The notes below the pieces were generated by a model. The model had not been told where the DNA came from. It did not search any database and saw only the letters and a list, made by a program, of their open reading frames with translations. From assembly GCF_029094545.1 (NCBI RefSeq), contig NZ_CP117836.1, forward strand, positions 1 to 64,000: a stretch of DNA of 64,000 bases, written 5' to 3'. This stretch comes from Alkalihalophilus pseudofirmus. GTDB taxonomy: Bacteria; Bacillota; Bacilli; Bacillales; Bacillaceae_D. Both the position numbers and the translations under genes were made by a program. Every line of letters starts with the position of its first letter. Positions within the stretch are counted from its first letter, which is position 1. Positions 44,771 through 53,125 of this stretch are shown here, piece after piece.

Positions 44771-44805
44771 ATTTTGGAACTAACGACAGGGATTAATTTA
44801 CTGAA

Positions 44806-44843
44806 GTAACGGGTGCGTTTCTTTAATTAGAAACGCTTTTTTC
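44806..44843 (+). repeat. Cassette-type repeat, left half with covarying hairpin
   Basis: GTAACGGGTGCGTTTCTTTA has the left core. Its hairpin is GCGTTTCT-ttaatt-AGAAACGC plus Ts. Compared with other copies the stem bases differ but still pair, so the hairpin itself is conserved. A second core-like CTAACGACAGG is at 44780. Confidence 0.65.
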
Positions 44844-44957
44844 GTGACGAATAGTGATAAAACATTTAATGTGAAATACGGGAGTTCAAGCAAGGAACAT
44901 TTTAATTTGAATAAATAAATAAATAAAGTAACCGAGCTACGAACGAAAGTAAAATAA

Positions 44958-45074
44958 TGGAATAATAATAAAATTATACAAGGTATATGGGAATTAACAA
45001 TTAATGAAAAAGAAAAAGCGGTAACTACTGAATTAGATGATGCTATAATTTGGAAGTGTGGAGGGGAAGTATGA
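44958..45074 (+). pseudogene. C-terminal fragment of an unknown gene
   Basis: An open stretch of 38 codons reads IIQGIWELTINEKEKAVTTE to IIWKCGGEV and ends at TGA 45072-45074, overlapping the lipoprotein start as ATGA. There is no start codon and it follows a weak repeat core (GTAACCGAGCTACG, 44939). It looks like a truncated cassette gene. Confidence 0.35.
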
Positions 45075-45526
45075 ATAAAAAATTAATTATTTTATTTATG
45101 ATTTTATTAATAGTTATTGTTGGGTGTAGTAATAAATCAGAAATCAGAATTGAGGATATTGAAAAAATACAATTAGAGTTAGTGGAAATCCAAAATATGG
45201 ATGATGGAACTGAATATCACATTAAACTTTTAAACGAAAGTGACTATGTAATTAAACAAAATATTGTTCACTTCGAATATCCAATTAAATTAGATAACGG
45301 GATAAAAGAAAATAAATACAAGATTGAAGCAACCAATAACAGACTTAATATACAGCCTGACGAAGAGGTAATGCTTTATGTATTTGCCCCTTTTGAGGGA
45401 ATGTCTGAAAATCAAACATTAGCTTTGGATGATCCAAGTGTTATGTTAAAGGGTTACTTAGAAGAGGTAAATGAAGAGTATATGTTTTCTATAGGGAGAA
45501 TTTTAACTTTAAATCACTCAGAGTGA
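45071..45526 (+). CDS. Hypothetical lipoprotein
   Basis: ATG 45071 follows GGAGGGGAAGT. The 151-residue product has a lipoprotein signal with lipobox IVGC (Cys19). A beta-rich domain follows (YHIKLLNESDYVIKQNIVHF, NRLNIQPDEEVMLYVFAPF). The family is not recognised. Single gene inside the repeat-rich region. Confidence 0.65.
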   Translation: MNKKLIILFMILLIVIVGCSNKSEIRIEDIEKIQLELVEIQNMDDGTEYHIKLLNESDYVIKQNIVHFEYPIKLDNGIKENKYKIEATNNRLNIQPDEEVMLYVFAPFEGMSENQTLALDDPSVMLKGYLEEVNEEYMFSIGRILTLNHSE

Positions 45527-45619
45527 AATATCTTTAATATGGGAGCATTATAAAACCATGTTACTGTTCTTTCTTATACTAAAGAGGCGGTACTTAATAA
45601 AGGACTTTCTCTTGTTGAA

Positions 45620-45636
45620 GTAACGTAGCAGTTTTG
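45620..45636 (+). repeat. Cassette-type repeat, core copy
   Basis: GTAACGTAGCAGTTTTG, a diverged right core before the zinc-ribbon gene. Confidence 0.45.
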
Positions 45637-45665
45637 TTGAAGATGAATTGAAGGGAGATGGTTAG

Positions 45666-45884
45666 ATGGCAAAATGTACAAAATGTAATTATAAATGGAA
45701 AGCCAAAGAGATTTGGTCACTCGGATTTTCAAAAAAGGGGAAAGACTGTTCAAACTGTGGGCATAAACAATATATTTCGGCAGAGACGCAACGGATATTT
45801 ACATTAGGATATCTAAGTCTGATATTTGTTCCAATCCTTCCCTTCTTCATCAAATTAAGCGATAAAGATGAACCGTTATGGTAG
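45666..45884 (+). CDS. Zinc-ribbon membrane protein (CxxC-20-CxxC type)
   Basis: This 72-residue protein has two CxxC pairs 20 residues apart (CTKC at 4-7, CSNC at 28-31) forming a zinc ribbon, and one C-terminal transmembrane helix (LGYLSLIFVPILPFFIKL). This spacing defines a small Bacillus family of unknown function. GAAGGGAGATGGTTAG precedes the ATG. It is followed directly by a full repeat element that ends its transcript. Confidence 0.72.
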   Translation: MAKCTKCNYKWKAKEIWSLGFSKKGKDCSNCGHKQYISAETQRIFTLGYLSLIFVPILPFFIKLSDKDEPLW

Positions 45885-45893
45885 TCATTCTTC

Positions 45894-45977
45894 AATTAAC
45901 GGGTGCATACCTTCAACAAGGGATGCTTTTTTCTTTATCAACAAAAAGGAAATTAATGTTAAACTAAAGGGCAGGTT
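45894..45977 (+). repeat. Full copy of the dispersed cassette-type element, with terminator
   Basis: Left core ATTAACGGGTGCAT, hairpin GCATACCTT-caac-AAGGGATGC with T-run, spacer AACAAAAAGGAAATTAATGT, right core ACTAAAGGGCAGGTT. Confidence 0.85.
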
Positions 45978-45999
45978 TGTGGAAGAAGGAGAGAACCCA

Positions 46000-46467
46000 A
46001 TGATTTTAGGTAATCCAATAGCAAGAGGTAATACTGCAAAGATTTATCTTTCCGATAACAAAATAGTTAAAATTTTTAATGATCATTTGCCAGATACTGA
46101 ATCAATAAAAGAAGCTAATAAACAAAGTTATGCCTATTCATGTGGACTTCCTGTACCTAAGATTTTAGAAGTTACGAAGATAAACGGAGAACAAGCAATC
46201 ATAATGGAATATTTTAAGGGAGAAACATTAGGAGATTTAATGTTCAAAAATAAAGAACAAGCTGAATATTACATGAATGTTTCAATTGATATGCAACTTA
46301 AAGTTCATAACATTATTCCAGAAGGAATCGAATCAATGTACGATAAATTGTACAGTCAGATTGAAACGGTGAATAATTTAGATAAAAGACAAAAATCTTA
46401 CATATTAAATAAATTGGGGTCATTATCATACGAATTAATGTCTGTTATTTACATTTCGTTGATTTAA
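46000..46467 (+). pseudogene. Phosphotransferase (APH-like) N-terminal fragment
   Basis: ATG 46000 follows AGAAGGAGAGAACCC. The product has the N-lobe of an aminoglycoside/choline phosphotransferase-type kinase: GNTAKIYLSDNKIVKIF, GLPVPKILEVTKINGEQAII and EYFKGETLGDL. At the place where the catalytic loop (HGDxHxxN) should come, the sequence shifts frame and reads ELMSVIYISLI then stop. Another frame gives VCYLHFVDLS. The catalytic lobe is missing, so it is a truncated, probably inactive copy. Confidence 0.75.
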
Positions 46468-46508
46468 GTGCTTATTATGGCAAATTATAGATAGGAGCCA
46501 TTGAATAT

Positions 46509-46552
46509 TAAAGGACATTATATATTTATACACGTGAAAGTAATGTCCTTTA
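46509..46552 (+). terminator. Perfect 12-bp inverted repeat
   Basis: TAAAGGACATTA (46509-46520) and TAATGTCCTTTA (46541-46552) with a 20-base loop, in the gap after the phosphotransferase fragment. Confidence 0.5.
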
Positions 46553-46723
46553 ATTAGTATTATTTTTTGAGATTTAGATCTTGTTAATCGGTGAATATAC
46601 TTGTTTTACCTACCCTTATTAAACAATAAACTTATTACTAAAACTGAATTTTTGATCTTAATCTAAGCGCTCACCGGTACGATGATTCCCCTTGATTAGG
46701 GAACGTTTATCACAGTTATTTTA

Positions 46724-48505
46724 TTACGATTTAAACCATAACTTTTTATAATTTAATCGATTATATTGATTGATTTCGATACCTTGTAATTTTTCATCTG
46801 CTTCGACATTTATATGTACTTTCCGTTGATAGAGTAAAATCACATAATAATTATCTAGTAGAAAGCACTCAATATTTCTTAGGTTTTCATAAGTTGAATT
46901 TATATTGGGACTTTGTTCTACTGTTGATATTAACGCATCCAATTGTACTTTTGCATAGGTAGGTAATGTGTTGCTGATAAAACTCTTTTTTGAAGTAAGT
47001 GTGTTTAACATGGATACTAAAGGGTTCTCTCCCAACGCTACTCCGGTGATGATTAAATCTGTATTCTTAAGATGCTCATCTTTTTTCAAATCATGGATAT
47101 CGATAACTTTTGTTTTTAATCGAATTCCAAACTCTTTAAAGTAAGTTCTTAAAGCCTCTAATTCATATCCGAAATACGCCTCGTGTTCTAAACAAGTTGA
47201 TGATAAAGTTATAGTCGCCCCGTTATACCCATTTCTTCTAAACCATTCTTTTGCTTTTTCTATATCTGGGATTTGCCTTAATGGACCTAAATCTTTATCA
47301 AAAAAACTATCAGGAAACCAAACCTGGTGGTGAGGGTGCTCTTGAAACAAATCAATCCGATTAATAGCTAATGATAACATTTTACTGAATTCTGGATGAG
47401 TATGAATGCCCTCTTTGTTGTGATTGATAACCAAATATACTCCTCCCATTTCAGGGCGGAACCAATCGAGTTTATTAACTTTTGTAGATTGTTTATCAAC
47501 AATTCGGAAGTGTACTTGTCTACGAGAAGCAGTATATGGCTTTGGAATGGTATAGAGAACTACTTTATCTAAAGCGGGTCGGTAGCCAAAATATTGTGAA
47601 AATGACTCTAACACCAAATGGCCTTTTTCGTGAATAGTTATTTGATAAGGACCGCTGCCGATAGGATGAGTTCTAAATGTTTTTTTGTCCTTTTTATATC
47701 GATTTACTGGAATAATCATGGACTTACTATCTGTAAATATATGAGGAAATAACATATTAGGTTTATTAAGAAAAAGAGTAATGATTGTCGATGTAGGTGT
47801 TTCCATGTCTACTATTTCCTCAATCATCCTTCGTTTCCAATCTGGAATATCTTCGGTTTTCCAAAGAAGGATATTTTCAACGATTGTATTAGAGGTTAGT
47901 GGACTACCGTCATGAAAAAATATATTTTTCCTTAAATAGAAGCGCCATACTCTTCCATTTTCTAAAGGTTCCCAATGATGAGCTAACTCGGCGTGAAAGG
48001 TATAGTGATGATTATCAAAGTAGATCAGACGATTATATATATGTTCAGCAAGGTGGCCTTCATGCCGAGTAGTAATTTGACTAGGAACAAGGCTACGGAT
48101 GGGGCGGTAATAAGGATAACTTAACACATCCATTCCACCTTGATTTCGGTATGATGGTGTCCACTGGAGTTCGCCTTCTAACCAATTGATGAATGAAGTC
48201 TCTAACCCAGTTTGACTTTCCATCCATCTGATAGCACGGTTTATATCTCCATCTTGAATCCATTTTTGTACTTTTTGTTCTTCAATTTCAGTTGGCTTCA
48301 CTAAGCAGGTGAGTTTAGAGGGTTTCCCTCTCCCGACACTGGGCTCCCAATTGATCCAATTTTTATTGATCATTTGTTTTAAGACTGATTTTGCATGACG
48401 GTCCGAACAGCATAACTCCCTGGCTATATCAGATATAAAAACATCATTAGTATTTTCTCTTCCCCACAATGTATATAGGGTGGAGTAATGATTTTCTAAT
48501 TTCAT
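46724..48505 (-). CDS. SgrR-type regulator with peptide-binding-protein domain
   Basis: The 593-residue cytoplasmic protein combines an N-terminal winged HTH of about 120 residues (SDIARELCCSDRHAKSVLKQ) with an SBP_bac_5-like domain (RFYLRKNIFFHDGSPLTSNT near residue 190, HPIGSGPYQITIHEKGHLVL near 280). This is the SgrR architecture, in which the binding domain senses a small molecule. It is divergent from an MFS transporter at 48646, which is the likely regulatory target. Confidence 0.88.
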   Translation of the reverse strand: MKLENHYSTLYTLWGRENTNDVFISDIARELCCSDRHAKSVLKQMINKNWINWEPSVGRGKPSKLTCLVKPTEIEEQKVQKWIQDGDINRAIRWMESQTGLETSFINWLEGELQWTPSYRNQGGMDVLSYPYYRPIRSLVPSQITTRHEGHLAEHIYNRLIYFDNHHYTFHAELAHHWEPLENGRVWRFYLRKNIFFHDGSPLTSNTIVENILLWKTEDIPDWKRRMIEEIVDMETPTSTIITLFLNKPNMLFPHIFTDSKSMIIPVNRYKKDKKTFRTHPIGSGPYQITIHEKGHLVLESFSQYFGYRPALDKVVLYTIPKPYTASRRQVHFRIVDKQSTKVNKLDWFRPEMGGVYLVINHNKEGIHTHPEFSKMLSLAINRIDLFQEHPHHQVWFPDSFFDKDLGPLRQIPDIEKAKEWFRRNGYNGATITLSSTCLEHEAYFGYELEALRTYFKEFGIRLKTKVIDIHDLKKDEHLKNTDLIITGVALGENPLVSMLNTLTSKKSFISNTLPTYAKVQLDALISTVEQSPNINSTYENLRNIECFLLDNYYVILLYQRKVHINVEADEKLQGIEINQYNRLNYKKLWFKS

Positions 48506-48645
48506 CCTCTTTTATTCTCTCCTTTCTAAAAGGTGAAGTAAATTAAAATAATTTTACGTTCTTTTTCTTCCTGCTTTATCTTTGTAACATATACTTATGC
48601 AATAATCTACTACAGTTAATGAAGTCTAAAGTGGGGTGAAATTAA

Positions 48646-49881
48646 ATGGAAGCTTCTAAAATTCATACCGAGAACGACCAACAACGAAATATATCGCTTT
48701 GGAAAAACAGTAACTTCCTTTTACTTTGGGGAGCAAATGTTACTTCCTTGTTTGGTTTACAAGTCTATATGATCGTTATGCCATTGATAATATATGATTT
48801 ATCAAAAAGTGCTTTAGCGATGAGTACGATGAGGATGATTGAAATATTACCAAATATTTTGCTTGGAATAGTCGCTGGTGTCATTGTAGATAGATTGAGT
48901 AGGAAAAAGATAATGACAGTAACGGTTGTGTTTCAATGGCTGTCAATAGCAGGTATTCTATTATTGCTATTATTTCAAGGAATACAACTTTGGTCTTTAT
49001 TTCTACTAGGATTTATTTTTTCTAGTTCTGGTTATTTTTTTTTGAACGCTTATCATTCTTCTATCCCCCAATTAATATCAAAGGAACAATTAACTGATGC
49101 TAATGCAAAGTTTAGTTTTGTGGATACAATGATTCGCATGATTGGTCCAGGAATTGTAGGTTTTGTTTTAGCAGCAACATCCTTCCAAAAAACTGTATCT
49201 ATACAATTAATCTGTATCTCTGCCATGTTTGTTTTAATTCGATTAATTAAGGTTCCACTTGTCGATCAAAAGGGTAAACAAAATTCATTTTGGATTGATG
49301 TTAAAGAAGGGATTATGGAGTTAATTGGAAATAAAGTCCTGTTAACACCAACAGTTGCTATCTTATTAATTAACCTTTCATCGAGTATCATAATAGGAAT
49401 TCTACTTTTCTTTGCGGTTGATATAATCGGTGTTTCTGAATCGGAAGTAGGGTTAATGTTAAGCTTGGGGGCAATTGGCGGATTATTTGGCGCTCTATTA
49501 CTAAAGAAATTAGTAAGGCATTTCCCCAGAGGGAAAATATTTACTTATGTTTTAGTTTTTGAATTCATTGGATACGGAATACTTGTATTTGCTAATTCAT
49601 GGTTAGTTATTGGTATGGCTCTAGCAATTAGAACTTTTGCTGTTACCATTGTAAATATTATCTACTTAGCGTTTCGGCAAGAGTTTACTCCAAACCATTT
49701 ATTAGGTAGGGTTGCGGGAACCACATCTATGCTAATGAAACTAGCTATGCCTGTAGGTTTTTTATTTGCGGGTTTATGGGCTGAATGGCTTCCTGTGAGA
49801 CATCTTTTTGTTTTAACTACAATTATAGTAAGCTTAATTTTTATTTCTCTATTTAGAACAAGGTTTTATAACATAGCATAA
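48646..49881 (+). CDS. MFS transporter, probable efflux protein
   Basis: The 411-residue MFS protein has 12 predicted helices. It has the motif A-like loop GVIVDRLSRKKIM near residue 80 and a second-half start at VLLTPTVAILLINLSSS. GGGGTGAAATTAA precedes the ATG. Divergent pairing with an SgrR-type regulator suggests substrate-inducible export. The substrate is unknown. Confidence 0.85.
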   Translation: MEASKIHTENDQQRNISLWKNSNFLLLWGANVTSLFGLQVYMIVMPLIIYDLSKSALAMSTMRMIEILPNILLGIVAGVIVDRLSRKKIMTVTVVFQWLSIAGILLLLLFQGIQLWSLFLLGFIFSSSGYFFLNAYHSSIPQLISKEQLTDANAKFSFVDTMIRMIGPGIVGFVLAATSFQKTVSIQLICISAMFVLIRLIKVPLVDQKGKQNSFWIDVKEGIMELIGNKVLLTPTVAILLINLSSSIIIGILLFFAVDIIGVSESEVGLMLSLGAIGGLFGALLLKKLVRHFPRGKIFTYVLVFEFIGYGILVFANSWLVIGMALAIRTFAVTIVNIIYLAFRQEFTPNHLLGRVAGTTSMLMKLAMPVGFLFAGLWAEWLPVRHLFVLTTIIVSLIFISLFRTRFYNIA

Positions 49882-49938
49882 AAAGAAGCATGGTGAAGGA
49901 AGTACTTTTAAATTCTACAGAGAGATGAGGGGATTACA

Positions 49939-50715
49939 GTGGGTATTGATTTTCATAGTAAGAGGAATAGCAATACTTATACAACTCGAAAAGCTGACAA
50001 ATTGTGGGCGGTGACATTGGAGAATTTAATTCCTATTAAGGGTATTTCTAATGCTTTAGATATCGGTTGTGGCGGTGGAATTTATTCTAAGGCTCTATCT
50101 GACATGGGGATAGAACATGTAACTGGGGTTGACTTTTCTAAAGCTATACTTGATGGAGCAAAAGAAAATTGTAAGGGGTATAAAAATATCGATTTTGAGT
50201 ATGGAACTGCTTTTGAAACAGGTCTCTCAAGTAATAAATATGATTTATTACTTGAGAGAGCTTTGATACATCATATAAAGGATTTGAACTCTTGTTTTAA
50301 AGAGGCGTTTAGACTGTTAAATGATGGTGGCTTTTATATTGTACAAGACCGAACTCCAGAAGATTGTTTGTTAAAAGGGGATGATAGTCACATCAGAGGC
50401 TATTTTTTTGAACTCTTTCCATGGTTAGTTGAAAAAGAGACCATCCGTAGACATAAGAGCCAGTGTGTAATTGAAATTCTCAATAAAGCTGGTTTTAGGG
50501 ATATCGAAGAAATTAAGTTGTGGGAAACAAGAGATGTTTATGATAATAAAGAGCAATTACTAAAAGATTTAAAGAAGAGAACTGGAAGAAGTATTTTACA
50601 TGAATTAGATGACGAAGAGTTAAATTTACTAATAAACCATATTGATGAATCATTAGAAAATAATACAAATATAGTTGAGAAGGATAGGTGGACAATTTGG
50701 AAGGCAGTAAAATAA
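49939..50715 (+). CDS. Class I SAM-dependent methyltransferase
   Basis: The 258-residue protein has the SAM-binding motif I ALDIGCGGGIYSKAL near residue 39, motif II VTGVDFSKAI and post-motifs LLLERALIHHI and RLLNDGGFYIVQD. The substrate is unknown. It starts at GTG 49939 after GATGAGGGGATT. Confidence 0.85.
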   Translation: MGIDFHSKRNSNTYTTRKADKLWAVTLENLIPIKGISNALDIGCGGGIYSKALSDMGIEHVTGVDFSKAILDGAKENCKGYKNIDFEYGTAFETGLSSNKYDLLLERALIHHIKDLNSCFKEAFRLLNDGGFYIVQDRTPEDCLLKGDDSHIRGYFFELFPWLVEKETIRRHKSQCVIEILNKAGFRDIEEIKLWETRDVYDNKEQLLKDLKKRTGRSILHELDDEELNLLINHIDESLENNTNIVEKDRWTIWKAVK

Positions 50716-50835
50716 GTATTAGATTTTGAATAAGTAGTGCTTTGTTAGGGTAGCGCGACTTCATATAGAATAACGTCCTTTCTATTAACGGATGCACTAT
50801 TTTAAAAATAAATATAGAATTAGGAGGTCTTCGAT

Positions 50836-51219
50836 TTGGATTATATATACATAGCGTCAATCATTGTGGCGATTTTTTTTATCCTCATTGCAGGGTTTCA
50901 AATACTACTTTCATTAGGATTCCCATTGGGTGAGCTTGCAATGGGGGGGTACTATAAAGTCTTACCTATAAAATTACGAGTTGTGAGTACCGTTAATAGT
51001 TTGGTCTTACTATTTATGGGCTTTGTTTTTCTCCAACATACTAATGTATTAAATGGCATAGATTTTTTATCTACAAATATATTAGTTTGGGTTATTACAA
51101 TTTTCCTTGGTCTTAATACGATAGCGAATTTATTATCTCAGAGCAGAAAAGAAAGATTTATTATGACACCACTATCTGGTTTTACTTTTATACTATGTTT
51201 ATTTATTACTCTATCTTAG
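50836..51219 (+). CDS. Hypothetical four-helix membrane protein
   Basis: This 127-residue protein has four predicted transmembrane helices (YIASIIVAIFFILIAGFQIL, VSTVNSLVLLFMGFVF, ILVWVITIFLGLNTIANLL, FTFILCLFITL) and the loop GFPLGELAMGGYY, which is common to a family of small Bacillus membrane proteins of unknown role. It starts at TTG 50836 after TTAGGAGGTC. A diverged repeat core (ATTAACGGATGCAC, 50785) lies upstream. Confidence 0.7.
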   Translation: MDYIYIASIIVAIFFILIAGFQILLSLGFPLGELAMGGYYKVLPIKLRVVSTVNSLVLLFMGFVFLQHTNVLNGIDFLSTNILVWVITIFLGLNTIANLLSQSRKERFIMTPLSGFTFILCLFITLS

Positions 51220-51333
51220 GACCTATGTTTAAATCTTATTCACACAAGAGAGTTTTAAGAAACATGGGGGAAGCTAATGATCATTTAGGTTAGCAATTAT
51301 TTAGTGGCTGAATAATATACAAGGAGTAAAAAA

Positions 51334-51846
51334 ATGCATAAGATTAGATTAGCCCGGCAAAATGATTTAGATAGGATACTCTTTATATTAAATCAGACGA
51401 CTTTGGATTTAAAGCAGAAGGGGATTAACCAATGGCATTATCCTTGGGATGATAATAAAGTTCTAAACCAAGTTATGAACGACAGCACTTATATATTATT
51501 ATTGAACAATGAAATAGTAGGAACTTTTTGTATTAGTGAAATAGATAAGATTAATGAGCTACAAGTTGAACCATTAAGTAAATATTTGACACAAATAGCG
51601 ATTTTACCAGAACTTCAAGGGATGAATCTAGGGAAGAGAATAATAAATTTTGCTGGTTCTTTAGTAGAGGAATTGAACAAACCTCTTTATTTAGATTGCT
51701 GGGCAGGTAATAAGAAGCTTAAAGAATTCTATCTGAATAATAATTTTGTTTTTATCGGTGATTACCCCGAAGAGAATTATTTTGTTAGCATCTTTCAATA
51801 TAACTTTAATTTAGGATCAGCCAAGGGCAAGTTTAAATTTGTTTAA
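51334..51846 (+). CDS. GNAT family N-acetyltransferase
   Basis: This 170-residue GNAT has the acetyl-CoA loop LPELQGMNLGKRI near residue 92 and the typical C-terminal strand KEFYLNNNFVFIGDY. The N-terminal QNDLDRILFILNQTT helix is usual for the family. The substrate is unknown. CAAGGAGTAAAAA precedes the ATG. It is followed after 32 bases by the NIF3/CutA-like gene. Confidence 0.85.
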   Translation: MHKIRLARQNDLDRILFILNQTTLDLKQKGINQWHYPWDDNKVLNQVMNDSTYILLLNNEIVGTFCISEIDKINELQVEPLSKYLTQIAILPELQGMNLGKRIINFAGSLVEELNKPLYLDCWAGNKKLKEFYLNNNFVFIGDYPEENYFVSIFQYNFNLGSAKGKFKFV

Positions 51847-51878
51847 AGGTTGTATATTTTGTGAAGGGACATAATCTT

Positions 51879-52199
51879 ATGGAATATAAATTTGTAAAAT
51901 TCGAAGTTTTATTACCGGAAGAGTATATTGAAACTATAAGAGATAAATTAAATGATATTGGTGTTTTAACCTTGGGACATTATGATAATGTCCTTTCTTA
52001 CTCGTTGGTTAAAGGATACTGGAGACCTTTAGAACAATCAAAACCATATAATGGTTTAGTTAATGAAATATCCTTTGATACAGAATGTAAGATGGAATTT
52101 AGATGTTTATATACTAGAGTAGAAGAAGTGAAAGGTATTATTAAAGCTGTTCACCCTTATGAAGAACCTGTTGTAAATATAATCCCTTTATTAAATTAA
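51879..52199 (+). CDS. Stand-alone NIF3/CutA1-like domain protein
   Basis: ATG 51879 starts a 106-residue protein matching the CutA1-like insert of YqfO/NIF3 proteins (KFEVLLPEEYIETIRDKLND, FRCLYTRVEEVKGIIKAVHP, YEEPVVNIIPLL). The HPYEEP signature is diagnostic. In YqfO this domain sits inside a larger hydrolase-like protein; here it stands alone, so a trimeric ligand-sensing role is likely. GTG 51861 is an in-frame alternative start. Confidence 0.8.
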   Translation: MEYKFVKFEVLLPEEYIETIRDKLNDIGVLTLGHYDNVLSYSLVKGYWRPLEQSKPYNGLVNEISFDTECKMEFRCLYTRVEEVKGIIKAVHPYEEPVVNIIPLLN

Positions 52200-52221
52200 C
52201 ATGATTTTATCTAGTACTTCC

Positions 52222-52258
52222 GAAATTCTATCTTTCTTTTTAAGAAAGGTCGAATTTC
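52222..52258. repeat. Interrupted inverted repeat
   Basis: GAAATTC (52222-52228) with GAATTTC (52252-52258), enclosing CTTTC (52232-52236) with GAAAG (52244-52248). It lies between the NIF3-like gene and the truncated gene at 52251 and may terminate the former. Confidence 0.4.
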
Positions 52259-52808
52259 TTATTTTAATGATTCTATTTATGCTCTTTCTTATATCACTGA
52301 TCAGCCAGTAAAAGATGTTGCGGAAGCTATCGTGGTATCAGGTTTGGAATCGAAAAAAGTAATCGAATACTTGTCTAACGATTTCCGAAGAGATTTTTTG
52401 CAAGGTAGTACTTTATATGTTGGTGATCTGGAACGTGACTCAAAACAGAAAGATCAACTATCAGGAGTTAAGGGGCGTCTTTCCATTCGCTTTCAGCAGC
52501 ATGACTTTGAATCCATCAAACAATTAGCCTCCTTTGCATTAGATGTAACACCTTCAAGAGCAACCGCTATTGTCATAGATGCTAGTATTCGTAATAGTAA
52601 TTTTATAGATCGTTATCTTCAGAGAACGGTACGAGGAAAATTAGATAAAAGGCGATTAGTAGAGCTTAAAAAAATTATGAGATTTATTAGCCAAAACAAT
52701 CCATATGAAGAATTTACATGGGGTGATTTTGTTTCATGGTTACTATTTGAGTTGAAGAATGGCACTGGAAAATTAAGCGATTGGGTTGATCAGAATAAGA
52801 TCAAATAA
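52251..52808 (+). pseudogene. 5'-truncated unknown gene, plasmid-type
   Basis: The frame is open from 52215 to TAA 52808 and coding-like from about RISYFNDSIYALSYITDQPV (52251). It continues KDVAEAIVVSGLESKKVIEY, FLQGSTLYVGDL, RLSIRFQQHD and FTWGDFVSWLLFELK. No ATG/GTG/TTG precedes the conserved part; the first possible start (GTA-adjacent GTG 52329) would remove 26 residues. Proteins of this kind, as I remember them, occur on Bacillus plasmids with unknown function. Probably a decayed acquisition. Confidence 0.5.
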
Positions 52809-52886
52809 ATCAGCTCTAAAATGAGAAACGACAAGGTTTTTTGCTTGGTTGTTTGATAAATGATGTGTGGGTGTTTTATACATAGC

Positions 52887-52921
52887 AAAAAGCGCCTGAA
52901 ATGTCAGGCGCTTTTTGTACT
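52887..52921 (+). terminator. Strong intrinsic terminator
   Basis: AAAAAGCGCCTG (52887-52898) pairs with CAGGCGCTTTTT (52905-52916). Confidence 0.88.
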
Positions 52922-53105
52922 ACTTCATCCTGAAGGATTTTGTTTTATGGTAAATACAATTTAATGGTTTTAGGAGTTAAAAATGTTAAAAAGTGCGTTA
53001 GGAGTATTTCTTACTCTTTACTAATATACTTAATTGTGGATGCTAATTTCAGCGTGTCAGAAATCTAATTATATAACCGTTAAATGTTGAAAAGTGCATA
53101 ATAAA

Positions 53106-53125
53106 AGACCTCGTATTAGAGGTCT
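53106..53125 (-). terminator. Terminator of the BtrH-like gene
   Basis: On the minus strand AGACCTC-taatac-GAGGTCT is followed by TTTATTAT. Confidence 0.75.

Noticed and set aside
44941-44950. GAACGAAAGT-type weak core copies near 44939 and 50785 as firm repeat copies
   Set aside because: Only about 8-9 of 14 core positions match; too weak to list as separate features.
45868-45999. N-terminal extension of the phosphotransferase fragment from an ATG at 45868
   Set aside because: This stretch is the repeat element read through in frame; a similar false peptide appears at 54094-54300 across another copy. ATG 46000 has its own ribosome site.
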